From Costus lasius (taxonomy: Eukaryota > Streptophyta > Magnoliopsida > Zingiberales > Costaceae): 64,000 nt of DNA. Both the position numbers and the translations under genes were made by a program. Of the stretch, positions 13,330-22,874 are shown piece by piece (positions within the stretch are counted from its first letter, which is position 1; each line of letters starts with the position of its first letter). The DNA is taken from assembly GCA_027563935.2 (NCBI GenBank), contig CM050453.2, forward strand, positions 65,704,018-65,768,017. The letters are read 5' to 3'. The notes beneath the pieces were generated by a model. The model ran no database searches. It was not told the DNA's origin and saw only the letters and a program-made list of their open reading frames with translations.

Positions 13330-13642
13330 TCGGTGTGGGTCTTCAATCCATCGTGAGGGCAAACACATGGGATGAATGAGCTCCATATAAGCCAAAGCGT
13401 GAATCACAATGTAGGCCATGAAGATAGACAATCTCTCGGACAAATAGACTCACCTCATGGAAAGCATCCGAAGTCTTGGCACATAAAATGAAGTATGACA
13501 TCTTAGATAAACAATCGACTACCACAAAGATGAAGTGGAACCGGGATGCAGTCTTGGGCAACCTTAGTACAAAGTCTATACTAAGGTCACGCCAGGCCTG
13601 GAAGTGAGGTGGATAAGCCCATGTTGGAAGTGAGGTGGACAA
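13330..13642 (-). pseudogene. gypsy integrase fragment
   Basis: The translation contains WRDLSIDFVLRLPKT and FVVVDCLSKMSYFI, the conserved start of the Ty3/gypsy integrase catalytic core of the chromovirus type. The first catalytic Asp is in SIDF. The downstream HGL..DSRF segment corresponds to the second Asp region but is damaged. The domain stops abruptly near 13,340; no catalytic Glu or chromodomain is visible. It is the 3'-most coding remnant of the larger gypsy copy and is non-functional. Confidence 0.75.
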
Positions 13643-13814
13643 GCCCGTGTTAGAAGGGTTGAGCTTTATAAACTAACACGTGCTGCAATGATGTATAATA
13701 CGCTCTACATCCTTAGTGATAGTCAAAAGAATCATTCTTCAGCCATCTCAAATGTCTTATCTCGCAACACCACCTGCGTGCAACTTGTGCAACAAGTGTT
13801 CCTTAAGAGATGAC

Positions 13815-15027
13815 CTAGGGATGCACACCCTCATGGAGATGGTAGGGTAGGTCCAACAACTTGGCCTCGACAAGCTTGGCATACACGGTGCCAAAATCAC
13901 GACAGCTAGCATACTCATCCTTGACATGGTTAGACATGGTCATATGACATGGGTGGATAAGACACATAGAAGGTTGTATATGCGACTCAAAGGCATCAGC
14001 CACTATGTTCTCTTTATTGTCCTTATGGGTAATCACGAAGGTGTATTACTGCAAGTATTTTACCCATTTGACATGTCGAGAACTCAATTTATTTTAGGCG
14101 CTAAAAAATAGGAGAGCCTAATGGTCGCTAAATAGCATGAACTCGCAGTGGAGATGGTGGTGTCTCCATTGCTTGAGGGACTAAATGATGGTATAGAACT
14201 CCTTGTCTTCAGTTTCTCCCTAAAGAAGGCCATAGGATGTCCTTCTTGACTAAGGGTTCCTCCGATGCCTATGCCGGAGGCATCACAAGTGACTTCAAAG
14301 ACCTTAGAGAAGTCGGGAACACGAAAGATAGGGGCTGAAGTCAAGACATCCTTAAGTGCAAGGAATGTGTTCTATGTGGCTGGGTCCACTCTTAGAGATG
14401 TCGTTGGTCATCGGGGTGGTAATCGTGCTAAAACCCTTGATGAACTGGCAATAAAACGCTGCTAGCCTGAAGGAACTCCCATCCTCGGTGATTGAAATAG
14501 GTTTAGGCCAATGACAAATATCGTCAACCTTCGTCGGGTCAACCATAAGACCTTGTTCAGATATAATAAATCCTAAGAAGTAGACTTGGTTAACCAAGAA
14601 AGAGCATTTCTTGGTGTTCAGGAAGAGTTACTCCATGTGCAAAATCTCAAAGACTCAAACGTTGAGCGAAGATGCTCAAAGTGTTCATCACGAGTGCGAC
14701 TGAAGATCAGAATGTCATCGAAGTAGACAACTAGAAATTTGTCTATGAAGGGCTTGAGCACTTAGCTCATGAGACACATGTGAATGGGGTGTTGGTTAAC
14801 CCAAAAATGCATAACCAACCATTCATAGATATTATCCTTGGTCTTGAAGGTGGTTTTTCACTCATTGCCTTCACAAATGTAGACTTGGTGGTATCTGCTT
14901 CAAAGATCCAACTTGGAGAACCAAGATAAACTACACATAAGGTCAAGCATATCATCAAGCTGAGGAATAGGAAATCTATACTTAGCCGTGATGCGGTTAA
15001 TGACTCTACAGTCAATACACATGTCAT
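13815..15027 (-). pseudogene. gypsy reverse transcriptase and RNase H remnant
   Basis: Four broken frames in order on the minus strand. 14,767-15,027 holds part of the RT palm (FGLTNTPFTC, normally FGL.NAP.TF). 14,352-14,597 holds the RT thumb/connection (VYFLGFIISEQGL, VDPTKVDDICHWPKP). 14,084-14,344 holds the start of RNase H (APIFRVPDFSKVFEVTCDAS with the catalytic Asp). 13,815-14,036 is the RNase H end and linker. The YVDD-equivalent segment falls in a broken interval near 14,700-14,760. Multiple stops and frameshifts make it inactive. Confidence 0.8.
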
Positions 15028-15278
15028 GACTCATCCTTCTTGGGAGTGAGCAAAGCCAAAACGACGCATTTACTTAAACTCTCATGGATGGACCCCTTAG
15101 CCAAGAGGTCCTCCACTTAACGCTACAACTCAGTGTGCTCTGTAAGATTCAGACGATGGTGGAGTAGATTGGGAAGGGTAGGGCCCATAATAAGGTCAAT
15201 GACATGTTGGATGTCACAATTGTGCATAAGACCTATAGGGAGGCCACTTAGAGCAATGTCCTTAAATTCTTCTAACAA

Positions 15279-15767
15279 CTAGGCCACGTTGGCTAGAGTC
15301 TCCTCATCCACTGAGGATAGAGGGACATGGGCCTCACACACCATCAAGGCAAAGAGAACTCGAGACTCTTTTGCCTCATGGATAAGCGTTTGCGTGCGCA
15401 TGAGGGTCACAGGTTTGCTCGGAGTGGGCAAGACGATATGTCCTTTGGACAACAATGCTCGAAGCTCCTTAGGTAGAGCTGGATTCAACCTAATCTTCTA
15501 GTCGTTGTGCATGAACACATAGGTGTTCGACCGACCGTAGTGGACTACGTCGCGGTTATAGAACCAAGGTCGCCCTAGTAAGACATGAGCTACATTCATT
15601 GATTCGATATCACACCAAACCTTCTCCTTATAGTCGCCGAGACTGATTAGGACTTGACACCTATGAGTTACCGAATGGCCGAACACATCTACCCATGCAA
15701 TCGAGTAGGGCTTTGGGTGGGGGTTGAGTGAGAGGCTGGAGTGGATAATCACACTCCTCGAAACCAC
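15279..15767 (-). pseudogene. gypsy retropepsin-like protease region and linker
   Basis: 15,498-15,767 translates to a retropepsin-fold segment: CQVLISLGDYKEKVWCDIES followed by HVLLGRPW, a hallmark of chromovirus proteases. The active-site Asp-Thr/Ser-Gly lies upstream in a damaged frame. 15,279-15,488 is the linker toward reverse transcriptase (LPKELRALLSKG). Order and strand agree with the flanking Gag and RT remnants. Confidence 0.75.
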
Positions 15768-16136
15768 ATTGAGGCTGCTTCCCCCATTAATGACAATTTT
15801 GTATAAGTTATCATTATACTTAATATAAGTGTAGAAGATACTCGTCTATCGCCAATCTTCCGACAACAGAGTCTGAACTAGGGTACAATGCACGACAGCT
15901 ACTTTGGGTTAGGGTTTCTCATCCTCACTCGTATAACACTCTAGGTTGCCATCGTGCTTCGATGATCCACGATATGGGGTGGGCGATATCGATCCTAACT
16001 GACATGTAGGGTTCGTTTAGGGCAGTCCCCAATATAGTGATTTGGTTGTTGACAATAATGACAAATAGCACGATTAGTTGAGCATCCACTGGGGACTTTC
16101 ATTTCTCTTCCCACGTTAGGCGACAGGGTTGGTTTT

Positions 16137-16922
16137 CTAGGGGGTATGCCTAGGTGGGGTATGCGCAGGAGCCCTACATGGCTTCGGAGGCTCTGAATGA
16201 ACCGGGTCTGCTCCTAAGGTCTGACGCATGGGGATGAACTCAGGTCGACATGGATGACTCTTGAGGTCTTGCTCAATCTCTAGGGCACGCTGAAAGGTTT
16301 GGTTAAGGGAATCCACTGTATAGGCTGCCAAAGTGCATCAAATTTTAGAATGGAGGCCATTCTTGAACCGTGGTAGGGTGAAAACTAGGTCCTCTCTAAA
16401 ATTACATCTAATGGCTAACTCGTCGAACCGAATCATATATTTGGCAATGAAACTGGATTGCTATATTGGTCTAAAAGATATTGCAGATAAGACGGCGGAA
16501 TGTACTTCTCTTTATGTCTATACTATCTCTGCCCAATGCACAATCGGTGGGAGATTCTAGGTGTCATTTTGCAGTTCTCGTCCAAAATAGATGGGCTAGG
16601 TCGACTAAGAGAAGGCGGGCAAAATTGGCACGCAAACGTTCCGGCATATTGCTCCACTCAAAGTAGTAATCAGTCATTGTCCAATCTAAAAGAGCTTTAG
16701 GGTCAAGATTGCCCTCAAACGGCGTAAGCAAGACTTTCACAAGACGACGAACATCATTGTCATCATAGTTCCTCGTGAACCTGGGTCTCGAATAGGGCCT
16801 TTCTATAGCCCAATCAAAATCATCCTCAAATGACTCATCTACGCAATCAGTGCTACCATAACGGCAGCGCCCATGATCAATTATATAAGACTCGTCAACA
16901 TAACGCATGTCCTTGGATAGCA
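16137..16922 (-). pseudogene. gypsy Gag remnant interrupted by a hAT insertion
   Basis: 16,564-16,922 reads RRLVKVLLTPFEGNLDPKAL, then LDWT, MTDYYFEW, and NMPERLRANFARLLLVDLAH, the capsid-like core of chromovirus Gag. 16,137-16,331 gives a later Gag piece (YTVDSLNQTFQRALEIEQDL). Stops separate the pieces. The N-terminal residues of the long open frame that extends past 16,930 belong to the hAT terminus, not to Gag. The upstream half of Gag continues at 18,404 on the far side of the hAT element. Confidence 0.75.
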
Positions 16923-16952
16923 CCCACAAGTAGAGGTGGCCAATGGGCCCAC
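16923..16952. repeat. left target duplication and terminal inverted repeat of hAT element
   Basis: The 8-bp duplication CCCACAAG (16,923-16,930) precedes TAGAGGTGGCCAATGGGCC. The same end occurs inverted at the right edge as TAGAGGTGGCCATGGGCC (one base fewer). Confidence 0.85.
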
Positions 16953-17488
16953 AACCCGGCAGGACGTGGGCTGGGCACGGCACGACCCGTTCACTTGGTC
17001 AACGGGCCGCGGGCAGCCCGTGGCCCGGCTCGAGTCGGGCTGGGCCGAGGGTTCACGACCCGTGGGCCGGGCCGGGGCGTGCCGAGCTAGGCACGGCACG
17101 GACCCATGCTCGGCACAGCACGCGGGCCGGGCCAGGCACGCATAACAAATATTTTTTTATTATTTTGGCACTAAAATTTAAATTTTTACCTATGTTATTT
17201 TACATTTATACCCCCTTAAAGTATCTAAAAAATTTAAATTTATAGGTATAATTGTCTTTTAGCTATAAAATTATTATTTTATTCTCTTTTAATAATATAA
17301 AATAGATGATAAATTTATAAATTTACACTCATTTCATCTCTATAAATTCTAGATAGTTCCTTAAATTTTCACACACAAAATTTTAGTTTGAATTATTTTT
17401 TTATTACATTTCTCTTAATCACATGAGTTTCAATTACTTTGTTAATTGTGTTTGCAGTCTTGCAGGTGAGCACGACGCATAGAGAAAA

Positions 17489-17581
17489 ATGGCAGATAAT
17501 AGAAGAGAAGATAATTATCATTCTGCCAAATTCTCAATGTTCAATCTTCCTTACGTCTACCTCAAATTTCTTCAATACTGA
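17489..17581 (+). CDS. small ORF inside the hAT element, 30 codons
   Basis: Reads MADNRREDNYHSAKFSMFNL, then PYVYLKFLQY and a TGA. It begins 20-30 nt after CTTGCAGGTGAG and could be the first exon of the captured gene whose RING domain lies 300 bp downstream. It is not recognised as a known family and may be non-coding. Confidence 0.25.
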   Translation: MADNRREDNYHSAKFSMFNLPYVYLKFLQY

Positions 17582-17651
17582 TTAATGGAGAATCACTATT
17601 TTAAGTATTATCAAACGTGTTATTCAAATCATACGAATTAATGTATTCAGG

Positions 17652-18024
17652 TTCGAAGAACACTTTATCCGCTTATCTGATCATGCAAGACAAGAATTTT
17701 TAGCTTCTCCCTCCCCTTCTGGGGTTGAGATTGAGATATAGGTTGAGGAATTTGAAATAAATGATAGTGATAGTAAGGAGGACAGTGATAATATCAACGA
17801 TGAGCTCGAGCAATATATCGAAAAAAACCAAGCACAAGAGTGCCTTGAGTTTTTTTATTGTTGAAGAAGGAGGTAGAGCTGAAAACATGGAGTGCGCAAT
17901 ATGCATAGAGAAGCACGGAGAGCAAGTATGTTTAACACAATGCTTGCACATCTTCCATAGTAGCTGCTTGCGTCGCTGGCTACGGGTCAATTGTTTATGC
18001 CCATTATGTCGACAATTGATTTAA
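17652..18024 (+). pseudogene. captured RING-H2 zinc-finger gene fragment
   Basis: The frame starting at the ATG at 17,887 gives MECAICIEKHGEQVCLTQCL, HIFHSSCLRRWL, then CLCPLCRQLI and a stop at 18,022-18,024. All eight zinc ligands of a RING-H2 domain are present in order: C-x2-C, C-x1-H-x2-H-x2-C, C-x2-C. Such domains usually act as E3 ubiquitin ligases that recruit an E2. Upstream in another frame (17,652-17,865) is an acidic stretch (FEEHFIRLSDHARQEFLASP, later EEFEINDSDSKEDSDN), with one in-frame stop and a frame change before the RING. The layout suggests a degraded or intron-containing host gene picked up by the transposon. The RING itself is intact; whether it is expressed is unknown. 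Confidence 0.65.
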
Positions 18025-18373
18025 GCTTAAATGTAGAATTTATGAATATAAAATTTAATCGAGTTGGTTTTAACTTTAGTCATGTGTTGGTTGTGTTGTT
18101 AATAAATAAATTAATATTAATTTAATAAAATATATTAAAATTAAAATTATATATTTTTAAAATAAAATAAAATAATTAATTAAATAATAATTTAATAATT
18201 TTTCAAAAATTTTTGCAAAATACATAATTCTCAATATCTCATTTTTTTAATTTTTTTAATTTATATAATTTAATTAATTAATATTTACTTATCAGATTTA
18301 TCTCCCCCGTGGCGTGCCCGGCACGGCCTGCTAGGGGTCGGGCCGAGGCGGGCCCGGGCTCGGGCCGGCCCGA

Positions 18374-18403
18374 GCACGGCCCATGGCCACCTCTACCCGC
18401 AAG
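18374..18403. repeat. right terminal inverted repeat and target duplication of hAT element
   Basis: The element ends GGCCATGGCCACCTCTA at 18,395, followed by CCCGCAAG (18,396-18,403), the second copy of the 8-bp target duplication with one mismatch. Confidence 0.85.
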
Positions 18404-18748
18404 GGTGGGGACAATCAGACACCATGAGACTGGGGCCTTAACTCAAATGGTTTGGGGCGAGCAGCTAATAGCTAGGCCGATGCTAGAACTTATTATACCG
18501 TGGCAGTGAGTTGTTACATCAAGAGTTCTAATAAGTCCATACGCATAGACACCGTGTCCTTAGTACTTTCCTTAGTGGAACTAGAGTTGTAGGATGTAGG
18601 ATTTTGATAGTTGGCCCCTGATCTAGTTGTTGTGATCCAACAAAGTGCAAGACTCGACTAAGATGCTAAAAAATTCGAGAAAGCCGAGTGAGGAGCAAAC
18701 CACTGTGAATAAACAAAAGTTATTTGCAGCCTGCTCTGATACCAGATT
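18404..18748 (-). pseudogene. gypsy Gag N-terminal region and leader with primer binding site
   Basis: This is the continuation of the gypsy element beyond the hAT insertion. On the minus strand, TGGTATCAGAGC (18,733-18,744) is complementary to the 3' end of initiator methionine tRNA, the usual plant LTR-retrotransposon primer. It lies four bases from the LTR edge. The following 300 bp encode a degraded Gag start with several stops. Confidence 0.7.
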
Positions 18749-19825
18749 TGACATGGATAGAGTAATGGAATGGAGGATCCTTAGCTCCACTGTAGGCGTA
18801 GGTGAGTAGGTGACCATGCAATGAAGAAAAATGTGAATGTCTTTAGACGAGGGAAATGAAATGTGTTCGGAGGATAAATGAAATTCCATCAAGATCCATA
18901 TTGAAGCAACACCATATAAGGACAAAAACAATGGCACCCAGACTACAAAAATTAATGTACTGACCTCATGCGAGCAAACTAATTTTCACTCTTCAATGAA
19001 AGTTGTTCTAGCTTTTTCAAGGTCATCATGGGCAAGCCGTGATGAGCTTCACGGCTGTGATAAGAGCTTGACAAATCCACAAAATGCTTCAAGGGCAAGC
19101 TGTGATCTTAGTCACGGCCTATGATCTTGGTCACGATCGTGATTGGTCATTATGGGTAGGCCATTATGAACTTCACAGCCACAATATCTAGAAAATTTTT
19201 GGGGGGAAGGGACTTCTGTTGATCACCGCCCTAGCAACTGCTAGAGTTTAGACACTGCCAGAGGACACTAACTCTAGATCACCATATCATTGCCACTATT
19301 GAACCGGATCTGCACTTCCTTTGCACACAAACTCACCTCTTAGCAAGTCCTCACTGGAACACACTGCCACCGCTGCCCTACTCACTTGTGCTCTTGCCTA
19401 CGAGCCACTACTAAACTAGATTCATGCCTGACCTATAATGCATCTCCCCACCTCTATGGAACTCCCTGACACACCCCGACAAAGGCTCTCGCTACACTGT
19501 CCTGATCACTAAGCGATTAGTTCTAAAGGGATCTTGTCGGAGTGCTTCTCTGACCCTTTGATTATTGGCTTTCAATAGCAAATCTGCCACCAACAAATAG
19601 AATTCATTTCCGCCTTAGCCCGTCATCAGACCACCAATGCTCTGGCGATCAATCCAGTAGGTTAGACCAATTGTTACATTTATTCCTTAACTAGAGATCC
19701 GGTTAGATCATGCCCAACCCCTCTCTCAAACCTAAATGCTAATTAATATTATTATACCCTTGTGAACCAGGTCTAACCCATTGACTTGGACATAGTTTAT
19801 TACTAATAGAGTTGGGCTCATAACA
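18749..19825 (-). mobile_element. gypsy 5' LTR, about 1.08 kb
   Basis: On the plus strand it starts TGACATGGATAGAG next to the primer binding site and ends GGGCTCATAACA. The left 260 bp match 12,441-12,710 and the right 115 bp match 10,656-10,771, so both ends are supported by a second copy. The middle (19,010-19,200) has repeated GTGATC / CACGGC motifs. No exact 5-bp target duplication was found with the left edge of the cluster, as expected if the nest is two rearranged copies. Confidence 0.6.
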
Positions 19826-21265
19826 TATGACATGCAAGAAAAAAAGAAGAATTTAAGTATTGCATGTTTATACACACACAAAGGAGAAATGATATTTCCA
19901 GCAATCAGATTATGAAGGTAAAATTAGTATTGCTTATTTGTACATGCAAGAGAGAGGAAAAAAGTTGCACATAAAAAATGAAGAATTAATGTTAGTTATT
20001 ATGGAGGTAGATAACACAATGATGGAGATACCAAGATGTAACACGGATAGTGATTGATTTTCTATGCAATGTTGGCTACTACTGTTGACACAATCAACAA
20101 TAACACTAACTAGGAATTGCTAAAGGAAATAAACTTGCTCTAACAACGAACAATAAATTAGATTAACATGCAAATCAATTATATGCTAGGGGTACATACT
20201 ACATAACAAGTAACATATAACTACATAATAACTAACTTTGTTAGCGACAAGTAATGCATAATCTGTTTAATTTGTTATGTTGGATCATCATGCATATAAT
20301 TCCAAATCCATATCAGTTACCCAATACATAACCATAAAAATTAAGTCTATACAATACTCATCCAACCAGGTCACCTAAACACAGGCCAGTTTGAACAGTG
20401 GTACATAAGTCTATGCAGATATGTCCACCAATTTGGCTGGTGAAGAGCAATGTACTATTCAACTCATCAATTCTAGTGGCTCATGGGACATTTGTCTGCA
20501 AACTAAGTTTAGTTCCTCAATGAACTTGACCTACATAATTTAAAAACGTGGATTCAGGAACTAGACATCCTCCAAATCCATAGACGTTAAGAATCAACAA
20601 TCTAACAACAGCACTAGTGTTGTACTAAAAAGTAAAATTTATAGAATACTAATGGTTAATTGATCACAAGATGGTCTAATAATGAAGTTGAATAAATTGA
20701 TGGTACAATCATATAGGATTCTACTAGCGTTACTAAAGTGGAGTTCAAGTTTTCATGGATTTGAAAATATGTAACACGGCATTCATTTTTCTTTCACATG
20801 TAAAGTGAGTGCTGGTTCTCGAACATGATCATCTCCCTTGCGTTACTGATTTATTGTTTAATGTTGCCATATAGTTAAGAAAAAATAATGGAACAATAAA
20901 CAGAAACAAAGTCATTTGATCTTAAAGGACAAAGCAAGGGAAACCAACTCTAGACGGATCGACTACAATCCGATCCTCAAGTCACTGCTCGACACAGTGG
21001 CACAGGTAAATCCTCAGTTAATATTTACCATTATACCGTAAAGACTCCGTAAATGTGACAATAAAAATATAAAGATCGCTTAAGATAAGAACAAAAGGTA
21101 ATCATGTGTAATCGCCCAATTTTTAATTTTTCACATCCAAAAATATTTTAAAAATTAATAAGAATCAATGATCGCTGCAGAAACCAAGGAGATAATTACT
21201 ACTGATCGGCTCAACCATTTGATATACAAAAGGGGGCTAAATGCCGAGAGAGGGGAGAAGCACAC
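19826..21265. other. 5' part of the NTF2 intron, nothing recognised
   Basis: AT-rich sequence between the gypsy LTR and the NTF2 splice donor. No transposon ends, coding domains or RNA genes were recognised. It is probably part of the original intron. Confidence 0.45.
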
Positions 21266-21562
21266 CTGACTAAATTTAAGGGCGTGGTTCTCGCCGGCGA
21301 GCTGAAGAGATCCGCTGACGAAGACAAGTACGCCACCGGCTGGGCCGGACGGCTGGCAGTCAACGGTAGAGATGACATGTACGCACTGTTGGAAGGGGAG
21401 AGAGGTGAGCTTGGCGACGATGGCAGCGGCACCCATGATCTTGTCGCCCTCGAAGGTGAGCATAGAACTGTCCTGGTACAGGTTTCCAAGAGCCGCACGG
21501 TTGCTATCGAACGTGCGATAGTAGTGCTCGACGAATGCCTTCGCCACCGCATCCGGATCCAT
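21266..21562 (-). CDS. NTF2: nuclear transport factor 2 (NTF2), first coding exon
   Basis: The exon encodes 99 residues starting MDPDAVAKAFVEHYYRTFDS, with SMLTFEGDKI, IVAKLTSLPFQQC, STVDCQPSGP and LQLAGENHALKFSQ. These are diagnostic of plant NTF2. NTF2 is a small homodimeric cytosolic and nuclear-pore protein that carries Ran-GDP into the nucleus and so sustains the Ran gradient used by importins and exportins. The splice donor CAG|GTGTGC follows the codon for Gln99. Translation past it reads into intron and stops at 21,155. Start choice: the ATG at 21,560-21,562 gives the family's usual N-terminus. An upstream in-frame ATG at 21,739 would add 59 arginine- and serine-rich residues and is more likely 5' UTR. 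With the terminal exon at 1,247-1,321 the protein is 123 residues and looks intact. Confidence 0.95.
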
Positions 21563-21778
21563 CGCTGACGCCGAGGAAGGAGAAGGAGAGATGTCGCTCT
21601 CGCTCTCTGCCGAGGTTATAATGGGAGAAAGAGAGCGTAGTGGGGAAGGCGAAGGAGCGGAGAGACGGGTGTTTAGTCTCAGTCGGATCGACCTAAAAAT
21701 AACGCTTATCCACTGTCTCAGAACTATCCGGCGAAACACCGGAACGCAACTCCGCTAAAATTTTCAATCATAAATCAA

Positions 21779-21867
21779 AAACCCTAATTCCCTGATTAAA
21801 TTTTATTCCCATATTACAGTTCACTCCGAGAAACCCTAACCCTAGATTAGGAAAAATCAAACCCTAA
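21779..21867 (+). promoter_or_regulatory. three telo-box motifs
   Basis: AAACCCTAA occurs at 21,779-21,787, 21,831-21,839 and 21,859-21,867, about 215-305 bp upstream of the NTF2 start codon. Telo-boxes are enriched in promoters of plant housekeeping and translation-related genes, which fits a general transport factor. Confidence 0.55.
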
Positions 21868-21878
21868 ATCAGAAGTCA

Positions 21879-22086
21879 AAATTTTGACTCGGTCAAAATC
21901 TCGCCGCCGCTCGATTTTATCCTTTGCTTACGTCAGCCGCTTGACTACTGACGTCACCCCAATTTCGTTCGCCGCTCGTGATTTCGAAATCACGCCGCTG
22001 ACGTCACCTTTGAGTCAGCATGCAAAATCGATTTCAATCGAAATCGATATCCGCTCGGCTTCTGATTTTGACCTGGTCAAAATCGG
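21879..22086. promoter_or_regulatory. cluster of palindromes including bZIP-type and W-box-like sites
   Basis: Within about 200 bp: ATTTTGAC-TCG-GTCAAAAT (near 21,880-21,898); TGACGTCA at 21,949-21,956 and 21,999-22,006; the perfect 18-bp palindrome CGTGATTTCGAAATCACG (21,977-21,994); ATCGATTTC-AATC-GAAATCGAT (22,027-22,048); and GATTTTGACC-T-GGTCAAAATC (near 22,065-22,085). TGACGTCA is a bZIP site and TTGAC is the WRKY core. GCCGCT spacers recur between them. Confidence 0.6.
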
Positions 22087-22420
22087 AAGTTTTGCTTCGT
22101 CTTCGTCACGCGTCTCTCCCGCGACGCCGCCTGCACCGCTGTCTTCGCCAAGCGCCGCCGCGCTTGAGAACTGGAGAGCCTGCGCCGCTAGGGAAGGTCG
22201 CTGCCTTCCGTCCCCCGCTGTCAATCATCGCCGGCCACGCTGTACGCCGCGGAACCACTTGATGAAGCCAAGAGAGACGTCGCTAAACAGAGTGAAGAAC
22301 GGAGGAGGGAAGAAGATGGAGAAAGCTCGATTTATTCCTTACTGAAGTTTACAAAACCTCACCGACCCCGTCGGCGCCCTCTTCCCCTTCCTCACCAACG
22401 ACCACCGTCGTTGATTACAA

Positions 22421-22850
22421 ATCTCTTATCACTCTCTCACGGATCACTCGCCCATGTTTCCCCAAACTCTCGGTGGTGAAGATGCTGATCGAAGCTCGCA
22501 CCCCGAAAAACTCGTCCGCGAGCTTCGCTACCGCTGGCCGCGTCCGTGAATATCGGTGAGGACGAAGACGTTGTGGCCGAGTGATGCGGTGAAGACGAGC
22601 TTCCGCGCTCAATCTTCGATTTCGGGTCAACATGTCCGGTTGACCGAGCAAAACGGGCTCCGTCCCGCTTACAAGCATTTGGGTTTGGGTCTTCTCCTTG
22701 CTGTGGGCTTGGGTTTGGGTTTGGGCCGGACCGGTTGAATCGGGGCCTGACACCTGGGGCTCCTAGGGAGAACGTACTAGAAAGACGAGCACAGAACTCC
22801 AGCAGATCGTTCACTATGGTAGAAAACGGCCCAAAAACAGCCCGGTCCAC
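22421..22850. other. GC-rich block, unassigned, possible transposon remnant
   Basis: A GC-rich block in otherwise AT-rich DNA, with overlapping open frames on the minus strand (22,415-22,753 and 22,437-22,850) that are rich in Pro, Ser and Arg and match no family I recognise. The TTGGGT-rich stretch at 22,678-22,730 is a local simple repeat. The sharp drop to AT-rich DNA at 22,857 suggests an insertion edge, but no termini were found. Confidence 0.3.
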
Positions 22851-22857
22851 AAGCCTG

Positions 22858-22874
22858 ATATATATATATATATA
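22858..22874. repeat. (AT)n microsatellite
   Basis: An uninterrupted TA dinucleotide run at the boundary between the GC-rich block and AT-rich sequence. Confidence 0.8.

Larger units (their letters stand above)
16931..18395 (+). mobile_element. non-autonomous hAT-like DNA transposon, 1,465 bp
   Basis: It has near-perfect terminal inverted repeats beginning TAGAGGTGGCC and an 8-bp target duplication (CCCACAAG / CCCGCAAG, 7 of 8 identical). Both are typical of the hAT superfamily. About 200 bp at the left end and 100 bp at the right are extremely GC-rich and full of GGCACGGC / GGGCCGGGC subterminal repeats. The middle is AT-rich. No transposase is present, so it would need one supplied in trans. 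The interior carries a gene-like RING-H2 fragment. It inserted into the Gag region of a gypsy element inside the NTF2 intron, so it is younger than that element. Orientation is given by the RING fragment. Confidence 0.85.
1322..21265 (-). other. giant NTF2 intron (19,944 bp)
   Basis: The donor is CAG|GTGTGC at 21,265 and the acceptor TGCAG|ATG at 1,322, both on the minus strand, phase 0. The intron is a composite of ordinary AT-rich intron sequence and transposons: a tandem duplication, an old repeat pair, a solo LTR, two broken gypsy elements and a hAT-like element. The gypsy copies and the hAT coding-like fragments are internally decayed. The gypsy copies run sense to the host gene; the solo LTR and the hAT's RING fragment are on the opposite strand. 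Confidence 0.85.
21563..22420 (-). promoter_or_regulatory. NTF2 5' UTR and promoter region
   Basis: Upstream sequence of NTF2 on the minus strand. It holds three telo-box motifs, two TGACGTCA palindromes and several longer palindromes (listed separately). No clear TATA box was found. Base composition rises to GC-rich beyond 22,100. The open frames 21,884-22,345 (plus) and 22,015-22,224 (minus) show no recognisable domain. Confidence 0.5.

Noticed and set aside
16936..17245. Overlapping GC-rich ORFs with Arg/Gly/Pro-rich products
   Set aside because: They fall in the subterminal GC-rich repeats of the hAT element and are composition artefacts.
21155..21265. Continuation of the NTF2 frame past codon 99
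   Set aside because: The frame runs through a GT donor into intron sequence and lacks the conserved C-terminus, which is found at 1,247-1,321.
22678..22730. TTGGGT-rich stretch resembling telomeric repeat
   Set aside because: The unit is not the plant telomere repeat TTTAGGG and only a few imperfect units exist.
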